64,000 nt of DNA from NCBI GenBank assembly GCA_020845635.1, contig JADLFI010000004.1:124001-188000 (forward strand), given 5' to 3'. This DNA comes from Bacteroidia bacterium (GTDB taxonomy: Bacteria > Bacteroidota > Bacteroidia > UBA4408). Positions 19,887 to 30,382 of this stretch are shown piece by piece (the first letter of the stretch is position 1; the number at the start of each line of letters is the position of its first letter). The translations under genes and the position numbers were made by a program. The notes under the pieces are model-generated. The model was not told the DNA's origin and made no database searches. It saw only the letters and a program-made list of their open reading frames with translations.

Positions 19887-20612
19887 TTAACGTCTAAGTT
19901 CAAAATTTTTGCCTAAATATACACGTCTTACTTGTTCATCAGCTGCCAACTCTTCGGCTGTGCCAGCCTTTAAAATTTGACCTTCAAATAATAGATATGC
20001 CCTCTTAGTAATATTTAATGTTTCGTGAACATTATGGTCCGTAATTAATATACCAATATTTTTTTCTATAAGCTTAGAAACAATGTGCTGAATATCCTCT
20101 ACAGCAATAGGGTCAACACCTGCAAAAGGTTCGTCAAGCAAAATAAATTTTGGACTAACTGCCAAGGCACGAGCTATTTCTGTTCTTCTTCTTTCACCAC
20201 CCGAAAGCACATCACCTCTGTTTTTTCTTACTTTTTGTAAACTAAATTCATTGAGTAATGATTCTAATTTGTCCTTTTGTTCTTCTTTAGACAAGTTTGT
20301 CATTTCAAGAATGGCACTTATGTTATCTTCCACACTTAACTTGCGAAACACCGAAGCCTCTTGGGGCAAATAGCCCACACCAAGTTGTGCACGCTTGTAC
20401 ATAGGCTCTTTGGTAATTTCAAGATTATCCAGAAAGATTCTGCCTGAGTTTGGCTTAATCATTCCTACAGTCATGTAAAATGTGGTGGTTTTACCTGCTC
20501 CATTGGGGCCTAACAAACCTACTATTTCGCCTTGATTAACCTCGAGTGATACATCATTTACAACATATCTGTTTTTATACTTCTTTACTAAGTGTTCGGC
20601 TCTTAAAATCAT
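19887..20612 (-). CDS. lptB: LPS export ABC transporter ATP-binding protein LptB
   Basis: 241 residues, the LptB size. Motifs are Walker [14 protein letters not shown] (about 35-47), signature [15 protein letters not shown], Walker [14 protein letters not shown] and switch ITDHNVHE. The GERRR version of the signature and the [14 protein letters not shown] segment are characteristic of LptB rather than other single-domain ATPases. LptB powers extraction of LPS from the inner membrane with LptF and LptG, which are not in this window. It sits 32 bases after the DUF5686 gene and fits the lpx genes further right. Confidence 0.92.
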   Translation of the reverse strand: MILRAEHLVKKYKNRYVVNDVSLEVNQGEIVGLLGPNGAGKTTTFYMTVGMIKPNSGRIFLDNLEITKEPMYKRAQLGVGYLPQEASVFRKLSVEDNISAILEMTNLSKEEQKDKLESLLNEFSLQKVRKNRGDVLSGGERRRTEIARALAVSPKFILLDEPFAGVDPIAVEDIQHIVSKLIEKNIGILITDHNVHETLNITKRAYLLFEGQILKAGTAEELAADEQVRRVYLGKNFELRR

Positions 20613-20644
20613 TTTATGTTGAATTATTTTTTGGCAAAAATAGT

Positions 20645-23128
20645 TTAAAAAATAAATTGGAGTGTGCCTCTGAATCCTACTTTTGATACCCCCGGGCTAT
20701 CAAGATGTGACAATCGCCATAGCACGTCAAAACGCAATACCTTTAATATGTTTTCCACTCCTAAACCTGCTTCGTAATAAGGTTTGCCATTAAGAGTGTA
20801 TAATCCGGTAGGCATTATTAGAATTTCTTTATTGGCATTGTTGCTTACAGCCCCTATCAGGGCTTTTCCTGATACTACCTCGCGCCATTTTAATTTACGC
20901 ATTAACGGTATTTTATTTAAAAAGAATCCTTCAAAATGATGCGTTATGCTTAATGATGCATATTCATCACTTACAAATTCATAAAACCGCATCATATTAT
21001 ATGCATAAGGGTCATAAAAATACGTTTCGTTTCCACCATGAATCTCTAATAAGGGAAAGGGAAGATTACCATATATTTTTCCTGCATCAATTATATAATC
21101 TGTAAAACCTAAAGGGTTTATCCTAAACCTGTCTGAAACACTAAAATTAATTTTATGATAGGTATAATCACTTTTTAAAACGCCTTTTATAGCAGCGCTG
21201 TACTGTAGGCTAAATATGGGCCATTTGGTGCCTAAGCTTATACGGTCAAATTCTCCCTTTAAATATTTTTCATCAATAGCCAAACGAGCAAAAACACGTA
21301 TCTCTGAGGTAATGATATTGGGCATGCTTTCTACGGTCTGATTATCTTTATTCAGATATTCATATTTAAACCCGAAAGCAGGAGTATATATACGGTTTAC
21401 AAAAGACACTTTGTTCTCAAAACCTTGAAACCACTCATAGCTGTATGAGGTGTTATATTCTTCAATAGTTGTTAAATTGCTGAGAGGCCTCATCCTGAAT
21501 GCTGAAGCAATAAAATTATCATACGAAAATCCATTTTGACTCTGCCCCATAATTTCGTAATCTTTTTTATAATTAAACTCTACCAACTGTCGAGGATTTT
21601 TAGTAATAAAGGTACGCATACCACCACCATATTTAAACTTATTATCTTTAATGCCGTATGCTAAATATCCGTTCAACTCAAACCATTTACTGAAATCATT
21701 ACTGGTGCGGCCTCCAAAACGAAATCTACTGCCTTCAATATTGTTTCGGCTGTATAGCTTGTAAATAGGCCCTAACTCAAACTTTCCCATAACATAATAT
21801 CCTGTGGTGGCGCTTTGAACTATATCTTGGTAGGTTTTAAAAGCCTTAATTGTTCTGATGGTATCAACCATTTTATAAACTCCTTGCTCGTTTTCTGATA
21901 ATGAATCATGGCGGTTAGCAATCCAAAAATCTATATCTTTACTGTTGGCATCTTCTGCTACAATTAGGTTATCTGTTTTGCTGTAAAATTTTTCTTCTAA
22001 AGGTTTGTTTACTATAAAATTGTTGTATGAGGTTGTTTTACGACCATAAAATCCGGGTCTGTTTTTTTGTAGAATAAAATCAACTACCAGTTTGTCCTTC
22101 TTTAGAAACCATGAGCCTTCAATATTTGTATAGTCTTGAACTACATTAAAGGTATTGATATAGTTAATATTAGCGTCACCCGCCATGTTCATCTCCAGCC
22201 TTTTTATAGCAAAGGTGGTATCGTTTATCCACATATTACCCGAAAAACAAAGCGATTGTTTATATTTGGGCTTAAACTGTATTTGATAACAATATTTGCC
22301 TTCAATAAAGGTACTGTCAATAAGATAGTATCTGTAAAATAGCAAACCATTATCAGATACCGGACTGGTAAAGTTTTTCCCTAATACCAATACAGCATTG
22401 TCATAAATGTTTACATTCTGATACATATCACCCGTGAACTGTGATACACTTTCGTTTTCAACGCCTGCCACTTTAGTAGCTTTAATAATTTCTTTGGTTA
22501 CCTTAGGTTTTTTGCGGTAATAAACTTCAGATAACGACTCGCTAAGAAACAATGGCAGGAAAGGTTTTTCGGTTACATCAGAACTATCAATATTGTCAAA
22601 TATAAAGTTAAACGGTTTAATAAGTTTACTCTTTTTTAAGTCATCAGTAATATTATTTATATCAAATTCAATTTTATTGTAAACTTCATATTGGTAGTAA
22701 TCTAATTTTTCGCGGTTATTATATGGTTTGTTTTTAATAATCTTCTTTAAAATGGCGTGTGCAGGGTTTTCACCGGGTTTTATTACTATTTCTTGAAGTG
22801 CAATAGTACTTGTACTTAAACCTACATTTAGGACTTGACTTTTTCCGTGCGTTATCTTAGCCGCATATCTATCATATCCAATATAGGTAAATACTAAACT
22901 ATCGGTAGGGTGGTCTGTTGATATAGTATAGTTTCCGTCAAAATCTGTTGTAGTACCAATAGTAGTTCCCTTGAACATGATATTAATAAAAGGCAGACTT
23001 TCTTTGCTGTTTATATCAACAACTTTTCCGCTTACTTTAGTTGTTTGTGCGTGCAAGCATTGATAATTAGTAATTAAAATAATTAGGACTACGAATAGGG
23101 GATAATATAAAAAAACTCTTTTTTTCAA
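20645..23128 (-). CDS. DUF5686 / carboxypeptidase-regulatory-like outer-membrane protein
   Basis: About 827 residues. A signal peptide (hydrophobic core LFVVLIILI, cleavage near CLHAQ) precedes a carboxypeptidase-regulatory-like domain ([20 protein letters not shown]). The long C-terminal part matches the DUF5686 pattern, probably an outer-membrane beta-barrel (repeated aromatic strands, terminal RGTLQFIF). Members are widespread in Bacteroidota with no settled function. The ORF track starts at a TTG at 23179, which leaves a 17-residue extension before the signal peptide. A TTG at 23128 gives [10 protein letters not shown], a textbook signal-peptide start, and a TAnnTTTG box lies between the two. 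I therefore prefer 23128. The ABC-F gene lies upstream and lptB downstream. Confidence 0.8.
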   Translation of the reverse strand: MKKRVFLYYPLFVVLIILITNYQCLHAQTTKVSGKVVDINSKESLPFINIMFKGTTIGTTTDFDGNYTISTDHPTDSLVFTYIGYDRYAAKITHGKSQVLNVGLSTSTIALQEIVIKPGENPAHAILKKIIKNKPYNNREKLDYYQYEVYNKIEFDINNITDDLKKSKLIKPFNFIFDNIDSSDVTEKPFLPLFLSESLSEVYYRKKPKVTKEIIKATKVAGVENESVSQFTGDMYQNVNIYDNAVLVLGKNFTSPVSDNGLLFYRYYLIDSTFIEGKYCYQIQFKPKYKQSLCFSGNMWINDTTFAIKRLEMNMAGDANINYINTFNVVQDYTNIEGSWFLKKDKLVVDFILQKNRPGFYGRKTTSYNNFIVNKPLEEKFYSKTDNLIVAEDANSKDIDFWIANRHDSLSENEQGVYKMVDTIRTIKAFKTYQDIVQSATTGYYVMGKFELGPIYKLYSRNNIEGSRFRFGGRTSNDFSKWFELNGYLAYGIKDNKFKYGGGMRTFITKNPRQLVEFNYKKDYEIMGQSQNGFSYDNFIASAFRMRPLSNLTTIEEYNTSYSYEWFQGFENKVSFVNRIYTPAFGFKYEYLNKDNQTVESMPNIITSEIRVFARLAIDEKYLKGEFDRISLGTKWPIFSLQYSAAIKGVLKSDYTYHKINFSVSDRFRINPLGFTDYIIDAGKIYGNLPFPLLEIHGGNETYFYDPYAYNMMRFYEFVSDEYASLSITHHFEGFFLNKIPLMRKLKWREVVSGKALIGAVSNNANKEILIMPTGLYTLNGKPYYEAGLGVENILKVLRFDVLWRLSHLDSPGVSKVGFRGTLQFIF

Positions 23129-23148
23129 TTTTTCGCTTACTTTGAAAA

Positions 23149-23176
23149 CAAACCTAATTTTTTTATAATTACCAAA
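23149..23176 (-). promoter_or_regulatory. Possible internal promoter for DUF5686-lptB run
   Basis: On the minus strand TAGGTTTG (23149-23156) matches TAnnTTTG, with a TTTG 16 bases upstream (23173-23176). The spacing is shorter than ideal. It falls between the two candidate starts and supports the downstream TTG start. Confidence 0.3.
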
Positions 23177-23198
23177 CAAGGAAATATATGAAAAGAAA

Positions 23199-25166
23199 TT
23201 AAGACAGTTCTTTTAATTTCTCTTGTTTAAATTCAATTTCTGAGGCTATATTCTCCCACAGATGCATTTGTTTTTCCAATTCTTCCTGTACTTGGCCATG
23301 CTGTATATAAAGTTGTTTCATTTTTTCGTTATCCGAAATTGTTTCGGGGAGGCTTAATTTTTGGTTTATGATGTTTATTCTATTTTCAAGATCTTCAACC
23401 TGCTTTTCGGTTTCTGATATTGTTTTATTTAGTTTCTTAATTTCTTTTTCAATCTCTTTTCTTAAATCATTATTATTTTGTTTTGAATGTTTTTCTTTGA
23501 CCTCAGGAATTTGAACTGCTTGGGTATTTATTTTATTTGTTTCAAGTTCGCTAAGTGAATTGAGCTTGTTGTAATCTAAAAATTGGTAGATTGTACCTAT
23601 AAATGGTTTTACGCTTTGGTTATTGAAATAAAAAATATTTTCAGTCAATCCTTCCAAAAAGTCACGATCGTGCGATACAATGATTAAGGTACCGTCATAC
23701 TTTATAAGTGCATTCTTTAATACTTCTTTTGAACGCATATCAAGATGGTTAGTTGGTTCATCAAGAATTAGAAGGTTGAATGGATGTAATAATAACTTAC
23801 AAAGTGCCAGTCTGTTTTTTTCGCCACCACTCAATACTTTTACTTTCTTCTCAATAGTATCACCGCTAAATAAGAACGAACCTAATAAAGATCTTATGTT
23901 TTTACGTATTTCACCAACAGCAACATCATCAATAATTTCAAAAACAGTTTTATCCGGATTTAACGTTTCGGCTTGGTTTTGGGCAAAATATCCCACATCT
24001 ACCTGATGACCTAATTGTAAACTACCGCTAAAGTCAGTTTCACCTGCAATTATTTTCAAGAAGGTTGATTTTCCTTCACCATTCTTTCCAACTAAGGCAA
24101 CTTTCTGACCACGCTCAATTTCAATATTTACATTTTTAAATATCAACTTTTCGCCATATTGTTTGGTAATGTTTTGGGCATTTAAAACCACTTTTCCTGC
24201 ATGCGGGGCAGGAGGGAATCGAAAGTTGATTGATGAGTTTTCTTCATCATCAACCTCAATAATTTCAATTCGGTCAAGCTTTTTAATTAAACTTTGAGCA
24301 AAAGCGGCTTTGTCTTTTTTTGCTCTAAATTTATTGATTAATTCTTCTGTGTGTTCAATAAATTTTTGTTGATTCTTTTGTGCGGCAAGTTGCTGCTCTC
24401 TTCTTTCTTTGCGCTGAATAACATAATTAGAGTAATTAGTTTTGTAGTCATAAATCTTACCTAAACTAATTTCAATAGTTCGGTTGGTTATATTATCTAA
24501 GAATGCTTTATCGTGTGAAACGAGTATAATTGCTCCGAAATAGTCTTTTAAAAAATCTTCCAGCCATTGAATACTTTCAATGTCCAGATGATTTGTCGGC
24601 TCGTCTAACAATAACAAATCAGGTTGTTGTAATAATATTTTTGCAAGTTCTATTCGCATACGCCAACCACCACTAAAACTACTGCAAGGCATATTGAAAT
24701 CTTTTCGCGTAAAGCCTAGCCCCTGTAATACTTTTTCGGCACTCCCTTCTGCATTGTAGCCACCAACAAGGTTGTAGCGCTCAGTGGCATCGTGCAGCCT
24801 AATGAGTAAATCATTATAACTTTCCGACTCATAGTCGGTACGGTTTACTACTTCTTCATTCAAACGGTCAATTAGTTCTGTTAGTTGATTTAATTCGGAG
24901 AAAGCTTTGCGCGTTTCTTCCATAACAGTTAATTTGCTGGTGCTGGGTATTTCTTGAGCTAAATATCCTGTAGTAAGACCGTTTTGCATAGATATGGTTC
25001 CACTGTCGGGCAATTGATAACCGGAAAGCATTTTAAGTAGGGTAGATTTACCGGCTCCATTTTTTCCGGTTAGCCCTATACGGTCTTTTCTGTTAACCAA
25101 AAAGGAAATATCTTCAAAAAGAAAAATACCACCAAAACCTACCGATACTTTATTTACCGAGAGCAT
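23199..25166 (-). CDS. ABC-F family ATP-binding protein
   Basis: 655 residues with two ABC ATPase cassettes and no membrane domain, the ABC-F layout. Cassette one has GKNGAGKSTLLKML, SFSGGWRMRIELAKILL and LLLLDEPTNHLD. Cassette two, from about residue 330, has GKNGEGKSTFLKII, LSGGEKNRLALCKLL and LILDEPTNHLD. A linker of about 80 residues lies between, and a C-terminal coiled coil rich in Glu and Lys spans about 560-655. ABC-F proteins bind the ribosomal E site and relieve stalling; some protect against antibiotics. The layout resembles Uup/YdiF-type housekeeping members. It is 36 bases after the threonine dehydrogenase gene and 19 bases or more before DUF5686. Confidence 0.9.
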   Translation of the reverse strand: MLSVNKVSVGFGGIFLFEDISFLVNRKDRIGLTGKNGAGKSTLLKMLSGYQLPDSGTISMQNGLTTGYLAQEIPSTSKLTVMEETRKAFSELNQLTELIDRLNEEVVNRTDYESESYNDLLIRLHDATERYNLVGGYNAEGSAEKVLQGLGFTRKDFNMPCSSFSGGWRMRIELAKILLQQPDLLLLDEPTNHLDIESIQWLEDFLKDYFGAIILVSHDKAFLDNITNRTIEISLGKIYDYKTNYSNYVIQRKERREQQLAAQKNQQKFIEHTEELINKFRAKKDKAAFAQSLIKKLDRIEIIEVDDEENSSINFRFPPAPHAGKVVLNAQNITKQYGEKLIFKNVNIEIERGQKVALVGKNGEGKSTFLKIIAGETDFSGSLQLGHQVDVGYFAQNQAETLNPDKTVFEIIDDVAVGEIRKNIRSLLGSFLFSGDTIEKKVKVLSGGEKNRLALCKLLLHPFNLLILDEPTNHLDMRSKEVLKNALIKYDGTLIIVSHDRDFLEGLTENIFYFNNQSVKPFIGTIYQFLDYNKLNSLSELETNKINTQAVQIPEVKEKHSKQNNNDLRKEIEKEIKKLNKTISETEKQVEDLENRINIINQKLSLPETISDNEKMKQLYIQHGQVQEELEKQMHLWENIASEIEFKQEKLKELS

Positions 25167-25202
25167 ATAATAGATATTTCATTAATATATAAAGATATTG
25201 TT

Positions 25203-26153
25203 TTATTTGACTAAATGGCTAAACATATCCTGTGTCATTTGTTTTAAGTCAAATTGAGCTTTCCATCCCCAATCATTACGTGCAGCACTATCATCAATAC
25301 TTTGAGGCCAACTGTCAGCTATTAGTTGTCGGCTGTCAGGTTTATAGCTAATAGTAAAATCAGGAAAATGATTTTTTATTTCATCGGCAATCTCTTTAGG
25401 CGAAAAGCTCATGCCGCTAAGGTTGTATGACGAACGAATTTTTACTTTTGAAGCATCAGCATGCATTAAATCAATAGTAGCTTTAATAGCATCAGGCATA
25501 TACATCATAGGCAATGTGGTGTTTTCGCTTAAGAAACATTCGTAATGGTTGTTTTTAATAGCCTCGTGGTATATGTGTACGGCATAATCTGTAGTCCCTC
25601 CACCGGGAGCGGTTTTATAACCTATCAGACCCGGGTATCGTATGCTTCTTACATCAACACCATATTTATTAAAATAATATTCACACCATCGTTCACCGGT
25701 TTGTTTGCTTATTCCATAAACGGTATTTGGCTCCATTATTGTAAATTGTGGTGTGCTTGTTTTTGGGGTACTTGGTCCAAAAACAGCAATAGAGCTTGGC
25801 CAGTAAACCTTACTAATGTGGCCTTCTTTTGCCAAATCAAGCACATTAAATAAACCATTCATATTTAAATCCCACGCAAACATTGGATTTTTCTCGGCTG
25901 TAGCCGATAACAAGGCGGCCAGTAAATATACCTGGGTTATTTCGTATTTTTGAACTATTTCAAATAATCTTTTTCCGTTTAATACATTTAGTGTTTCGTA
26001 GGGGGCAGCATCCTTTAATGACTCTTTATCCAAATCTTTAATATCACTCGCTATTACATTATCATTTCCGTAAATCGCTCTAAGTCCTTCTGTTAATTCC
26101 CCTCCAATTTGTCCTGAGGAACCTATGATTAATACTCTTTCTGTTGTTTTCAT
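25203..26153 (-). CDS. L-threonine 3-dehydrogenase, SDR (epimerase-like) type
   Basis: 316 residues of the extended short-chain dehydrogenase fold. The NAD-binding IGSSGQIGGEL is at residues 10-20. The catalytic YGISKQTGERW (YxxxK) is near residue 147, and the substrate loop PGGGTTDYAVHIYHEA near 188. This set is typical of the UDP-galactose-epimerase-like threonine dehydrogenases, which oxidise threonine to 2-amino-3-ketobutyrate. A generic NAD-dependent epimerase is the alternative annotation. The start is ATG at 26153. It heads the leftward run that includes ABC-F, DUF5686, lptB and the glycosyltransferase. Confidence 0.82.
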   Translation of the reverse strand: MKTTERVLIIGSSGQIGGELTEGLRAIYGNDNVIASDIKDLDKESLKDAAPYETLNVLNGKRLFEIVQKYEITQVYLLAALLSATAEKNPMFAWDLNMNGLFNVLDLAKEGHISKVYWPSSIAVFGPSTPKTSTPQFTIMEPNTVYGISKQTGERWCEYYFNKYGVDVRSIRYPGLIGYKTAPGGGTTDYAVHIYHEAIKNNHYECFLSENTTLPMMYMPDAIKATIDLMHADASKVKIRSSYNLSGMSFSPKEIADEIKNHFPDFTISYKPDSRQLIADSWPQSIDDSAARNDWGWKAQFDLKQMTQDMFSHLVK

Positions 26154-26382
26154 AATTGAATAATAAAATTCAAACCTACACTAATTTATTGAAATATTAA
26201 ATATAATTAAATCTAATAAAACATAAAAATATATAGTGGCAAGTAAATCATAAATTGATTTCTTTTTACAGTCTATTATCCTTTGTTTATATTTATCAAC
26301 CATCTTTTGGTCTTGTTAAAAAGGCAAGTTAATGTAATTTGTGTTGCAAAAATATTTAGTTTTGTTTTTTAAGAATTTATTT

Positions 26383-27942
26383 ATGCGAAACTTATTACTT
26401 ATTTTAATGTTGCTTACGGGTTTTGTAAGTAAGGCTCAAAACAACACTTGGAGCGATAATGTGGCCTCAATTATTTATAACAAATGCTCAGGTTGTCATC
26501 ATCAAGGAGCTATTGGGCCGTTTAATCTGATGAGCTATAGTGATGCCGTGGCTGCCGCATCAGGTATTTTTGATGCCGTTAGTAATGATAGAATGCCACC
26601 TTGGCCACCTGATACCACTTATAGGAGGTTTGCGCACCAAAGAACTTTAAGCATACAACAAAAAGATGCCATACTTGATTGGATTAACAATGGCTTACCT
26701 TTAGGAAATGCTACTGCACCGGCACCTCCGGTTTTTCCAGTAGGATCAGCTATAAATCAAACCCCCGATTTGGTTTCTCAAATGCCTGTTTTTACTAATT
26801 ATTCAGCATCGTCAGATATTTATCAGTGTTTTGTAATTCCATCAGGACTTAGTACAGCAAAATACATTAAAGGATATGAGGTTATACCCGGCAACAGGCA
26901 AGTAGTACATCATGTATTGATATATGCTGATACTACCGGAACCTGCGCCAACTTAGATGCTCAAGATCCTAATGTCGGATATCTGTCTTTTGGCGGTGTA
27001 GGTACTAACTCCGCACAGCTTATTGGGCTATGGGCACCGGGGGCTGATCCTATGTTTTACCCCAATGGTATGGGCTTACGTTTGCCTGCAAATGCTGATA
27101 TTGTACTTCAAGTACATTATCCTGCAGGCACTATGGGACAGCAGGACAGCACCAAAGTTAATTTTTTCTTTAGCAATGCTCCAACAATTCGAGCATTGTC
27201 TATTGACCCTATTCTAAATCATGTTACCTCCTTAACCAACGGCCCTTTGTTTATTTCTGCCAATCAAACAAAAACATTTTATGGCCAGTTTACAGTACCT
27301 ACAATTTTGGGTAAAGTTTCGGTTTTGCAAGTAGCACCTCATATGCACTTAATCGGGAGAACAATTAAGTCTTATGCTGTTGACCAGGGAAATAATAATA
27401 TTCCGTTGATAAGAATTAATAACTGGGATTTCAGATGGCAAGGGGCTTATGACTTTCAACAAGTACAGGTAATACCTACAGGTTCAACTTTGTATTTTGA
27501 GGCCGATTATGATAATACCCCAAATAATCCGTTTAACCCTTTTAATCCTCCAATAGATATTGCTGCCGGAGAGGCTACTACTGATGAGATGATGATAGTT
27601 TATTTTACCTATACCAAATATCAACCCGGAGATGAAAATATTATTATGGACAGCACATTGATTACTACATACAAGCCGATTGATAGTGAGAATAATTTTT
27701 TACAAGTTTATCCTAATCCGGTGGTAGAACAAACATTTACTATAAATGCTCCGGTAAAAGAAGGTCAACATTGTAGCCTTGAATTAACTGATATTACCGG
27801 AAGAGTTGTGTATGAAGAAAAGAAATTTTACTGGCATAATAACAAAGTAGTTCAATTACCATTCATTGACAATGGTATTTTGTTTCTTAACCTTAAGACT
27901 CCCACAAAGAATTATTTCTCAAAAATAACTTATATTCACTAA
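26383..27942 (+). CDS. Secreted copper type II monooxygenase-like protein with CXXCH motif and T9SS domain
   Basis: About 519 residues from the ATG at 26383 (MRNLLLILMLLTGFVSKAQ, a signal peptide); the track's GTG at 26341 adds an unneeded leader. A c-type haem-like segment (KCSGCHHQGAIGPFNL, PPWPPD) comes first. The copper-monooxygenase (PHM-like) part shows VVHHVLIYAD, with paired histidines, and APHMHLIGRTI, a candidate copper site. A T9SS sorting domain ends it (QVYPNPVVEQTFTI, DITGRVVYEE). Substrate and redox role are unknown. The next gene, six bases downstream, also carries CXXCH and a T9SS domain. Confidence 0.82.
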   Translation: MRNLLLILMLLTGFVSKAQNNTWSDNVASIIYNKCSGCHHQGAIGPFNLMSYSDAVAAASGIFDAVSNDRMPPWPPDTTYRRFAHQRTLSIQQKDAILDWINNGLPLGNATAPAPPVFPVGSAINQTPDLVSQMPVFTNYSASSDIYQCFVIPSGLSTAKYIKGYEVIPGNRQVVHHVLIYADTTGTCANLDAQDPNVGYLSFGGVGTNSAQLIGLWAPGADPMFYPNGMGLRLPANADIVLQVHYPAGTMGQQDSTKVNFFFSNAPTIRALSIDPILNHVTSLTNGPLFISANQTKTFYGQFTVPTILGKVSVLQVAPHMHLIGRTIKSYAVDQGNNNIPLIRINNWDFRWQGAYDFQQVQVIPTGSTLYFEADYDNTPNNPFNPFNPPIDIAAGEATTDEMMIVYFTYTKYQPGDENIIMDSTLITTYKPIDSENNFLQVYPNPVVEQTFTINAPVKEGQHCSLELTDITGRVVYEEKKFYWHNNKVVQLPFIDNGILFLNLKTPTKNYFSKITYIH

Positions 27943-27948
27943 AATTTT

Positions 27949-28806
27949 ATGGCATTAAAAACAAAGCTTGTTGCCTCTGCTGTTGTTATGGCAGTAATGG
28001 GGTTTATTATTTTTTCTACTACCGCTTATACTAACAATGCAGGAAAGGCTGGTTATACCGGATCGCCCGGAGAAACAACCTGCCGAAATTGTCATAATAG
28101 TTTTAACTTAAATGAAGGCGATGGAAGCATTTCTATTTCAAGCCCGGACTTGACAGGTTGGGAGTATCAACCCGGAACAACATACACCATAAATGTAACA
28201 GTTAGAAAACCCGGAGTCAGCAAGTATGGATTTGGTTTTGAGGCCTTATTGTCTAGTGGTGCTAATGGCGGATTAATCAATACTTCATCTTCAAATAATG
28301 CAAAAACCATGTCGGCATCTATTTCGGGTAATACTAGAACCAATGCTGTACATAAACAGCCAAATAATACCGGTGCCGATAGTTTGGTTTTTACCTTTAA
28401 TTGGACTGCACCGGCTGCCGGAACAGGCGATGTTACCTTTTATGCTGTTGGAAATGCAACTAATAGTAGCAATACTAATGCAGGTGATTATATTTATTCT
28501 ACTAGCCTGATAGTAACAGAAGCTACAGGTACTGCCATTAAAAGTCCCCAAACAGAAAATCTCTCTATTTATCCTAATCCGGCCAAAGATGTTATTAAAT
28601 TAACCCTTCCTCAACAATTTAAAATTGAAAAGAGTGTATTGAGCATTTTTGACAGTAAGGGGAAATTATATTATCAAAATAATGAGTTTAAGTCTTTATA
28701 TCCGGAAGAGTCTTTTGATATAAGTTTTTTACCATCAGGTATCTATTTCATAAAAATTAAAAATTCAAATATAGAGTTCAATAAGAAGATATTGATTATG
28801 AGGTAA
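27949..28806 (+). CDS. Choice-of-anchor V-like secreted protein with CXXCH and T9SS domain
   Basis: 285 residues. A hydrophobic N-terminus (AVVMAVMGFIIFSTTAY) is followed by the motif GYTGSPGETTCRNCHNSF, which contains CXXCH. A beta-sandwich resembling the choice-of-anchor V / Reeler-type domain follows (TYTINVTVRKPG, YGFGFEAL, FNWTAPAAGTGDVTFYAVGNATN). The C-terminus is a T9SS type A domain (LSIYPNPAKDVIKL, IFDSKGKLYY, GIYFIKIK). It starts six bases after the copper-monooxygenase-like gene, so the pair is almost certainly one operon exporting two surface proteins. Whether CXXCH binds haem is untested. Confidence 0.8.
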   Translation: MALKTKLVASAVVMAVMGFIIFSTTAYTNNAGKAGYTGSPGETTCRNCHNSFNLNEGDGSISISSPDLTGWEYQPGTTYTINVTVRKPGVSKYGFGFEALLSSGANGGLINTSSSNNAKTMSASISGNTRTNAVHKQPNNTGADSLVFTFNWTAPAAGTGDVTFYAVGNATNSSNTNAGDYIYSTSLIVTEATGTAIKSPQTENLSIYPNPAKDVIKLTLPQQFKIEKSVLSIFDSKGKLYYQNNEFKSLYPEESFDISFLPSGIYFIKIKNSNIEFNKKILIMR

Positions 28807-28864
28807 TAAACCTATTGAAATTTGTTTACTTTAAGATTATAATTTTAAATTTGCCATTTTAAAT

Positions 28865-28872
28865 TACTTTTG
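28865..28872 (+). promoter_or_regulatory. Possible -7 element before E2 gene
   Basis: TACTTTTG matches TAnnTTTG and lies 23 bases before the ATG at 28896. No -33 TTTG is found at the usual spacing. Confidence 0.35.
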
Positions 28873-28895
28873 TAGCACAAATTTTACGAATAAAT

Positions 28896-30248
28896 ATGCC
28901 TCAATACGAAATGATAATGCCCAAAATGGGCGAGAGTGTTGCTGAAGCAACTATTACCAAATGGTTAAAAAACGAAGGTGATAATATAGCCGCTGATGAA
29001 TCTGTATTGGAAATAGCCACCGATAAGGTTGACTCAGAAGTTCCGGCTCAGAAGGGTGGGGTTTTAATCAAGAGATTATTTAATGAAGGCGATGTAGTTC
29101 AGGTGGGTAGTGTTATTGCTGTTATTGCCGATTCTGCTGCTGAAACAGTAACTTCTACGGTTGCACCTGCTGCTGTTGCCCCTCAAGCCCAATCACAGGC
29201 CGAAAGCAAAACGGAAAATCATGTTACAGTTAAATCTCCTGTTGTAAATTCGGGTGACCGCTTTTATTCGCCATTGGTTAGAAGTATTGCCAAAGAAGAA
29301 AATATTTCAATGGCTGAACTAGATACTATTCAAGGAACCGGAAAAGACGGCCGTGTTACAAAAGAGGATATTTTAAGTTATATTGCCGGGAATAAACACA
29401 TACCAACACCGTCAAGTGCCCCAATTCAGCCAGCACCAACAACTATTGAAGTTTCTCCTACTACAGTACCGCCATCTGCGACTACGACTGCTAAGACAGA
29501 GGCAACTCCATCGGTAAAGCCAGCCATAAGCTTAAATGCGGGAGATGAGATAATAGAGATGGACAGAATGCGTAAGCTTATTTCAGAGCACATGGTTAGA
29601 AGTAAGCATACATCTCCACACGTTACCTCATTTGTTGAGGCCGATGTTACTAATATTGTAATGTGGCGCAATAAAATCAAAAATTCGTTTGAAAAGCGCG
29701 AAAACGAAAAAATAACCTTTACACCAATATTTATTGAAGCAGTGGCCAGGGCTATTAAAGATTTTCCTATGATAAATGTTTCGGTTGACGGTTCCAATAT
29801 TATCAAAAGAAAAGATATTAACATTGGTATGGCTACCGCTTTACCAAGTGGAAACTTAATAGTACCGGTAATAAAAAATGCCGATCAAAGAAACTTGTTA
29901 GGATTAACCAAGTCAGTTAATGATTTAGCTAACAGAGCACGTATTGGAAAATTGAATCCTGACGAAATCTCAGGAGGAACATTTACTTTAACCAATGTTG
30001 GGTCTTTTGGAAATGTTATGGGTACTCCAATTATCAACCAACCTCAGGTTGCAATCATGGCGGTTGGAACGATTAAGAAAAAACCCGTAGTAATTGAAAC
30101 CCCGTGGGGCGATACTATAGGTATAAGGCATATGATGTTTTTATCTTTAAGCTATGATCATAGGGTAGTTGATGGTTCATTAGGAGGTAGCTTTGTTAGA
30201 AGAGTTGCTGATTATTTAGAAAACTTTGACACCAATACTATTGTTTAG
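28896..30248 (+). CDS. 2-oxo acid dehydrogenase complex E2 (dihydrolipoyl acyltransferase)
   Basis: 450 residues. The N-terminal lipoyl domain has the lipoylated lysine in EIATDKVDSEVPA (about K44). A Pro/Ala/Thr linker leads to a peripheral-subunit-binding domain (SPLVRSIAKEENISMAELDTI cannot be split by eye; GTGKDGRVTKEDIL closes it). A second linker precedes the catalytic domain, which ends SYDHRVVDGSLGG with active-site His and Asp. The acyl substrate is uncertain. The lipoyl sequence with TDKVDSEVPA is more like branched-chain or 2-oxoglutarate E2 than pyruvate E2, and a separate pyruvate E2 is at 57686. It is flanked by secreted-protein genes, so it is probably its own unit. Confidence 0.9.
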   Translation: MPQYEMIMPKMGESVAEATITKWLKNEGDNIAADESVLEIATDKVDSEVPAQKGGVLIKRLFNEGDVVQVGSVIAVIADSAAETVTSTVAPAAVAPQAQSQAESKTENHVTVKSPVVNSGDRFYSPLVRSIAKEENISMAELDTIQGTGKDGRVTKEDILSYIAGNKHIPTPSSAPIQPAPTTIEVSPTTVPPSATTTAKTEATPSVKPAISLNAGDEIIEMDRMRKLISEHMVRSKHTSPHVTSFVEADVTNIVMWRNKIKNSFEKRENEKITFTPIFIEAVARAIKDFPMINVSVDGSNIIKRKDINIGMATALPSGNLIVPVIKNADQRNLLGLTKSVNDLANRARIGKLNPDEISGGTFTLTNVGSFGNVMGTPIINQPQVAIMAVGTIKKKPVVIETPWGDTIGIRHMMFLSLSYDHRVVDGSLGGSFVRRVADYLENFDTNTIV

Positions 30249-30301
30249 ACAAAATATAAACAATTAGTTAAAAAATATTTCTTGAAGATTAAACGATTTG
30301 T

Positions 30302-30332
30302 TTTGTTTTTTTGACGATTAAATTTACTTTTG
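30302..30332 (+). promoter_or_regulatory. Promoter of PorE-like gene (TTTG-N19-TACTTTTG)
   Basis: TTTG at 30302-30305, a 19-base spacer and TACTTTTG at 30325-30332 fit the Bacteroidota sigma-ABfr consensus exactly. The start codon is 50 bases downstream. Confidence 0.65.
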
Positions 30333-30382
30333 CACAATTATTTTATTGAATAACTACATATAATATATAAAATCAAAAACAC

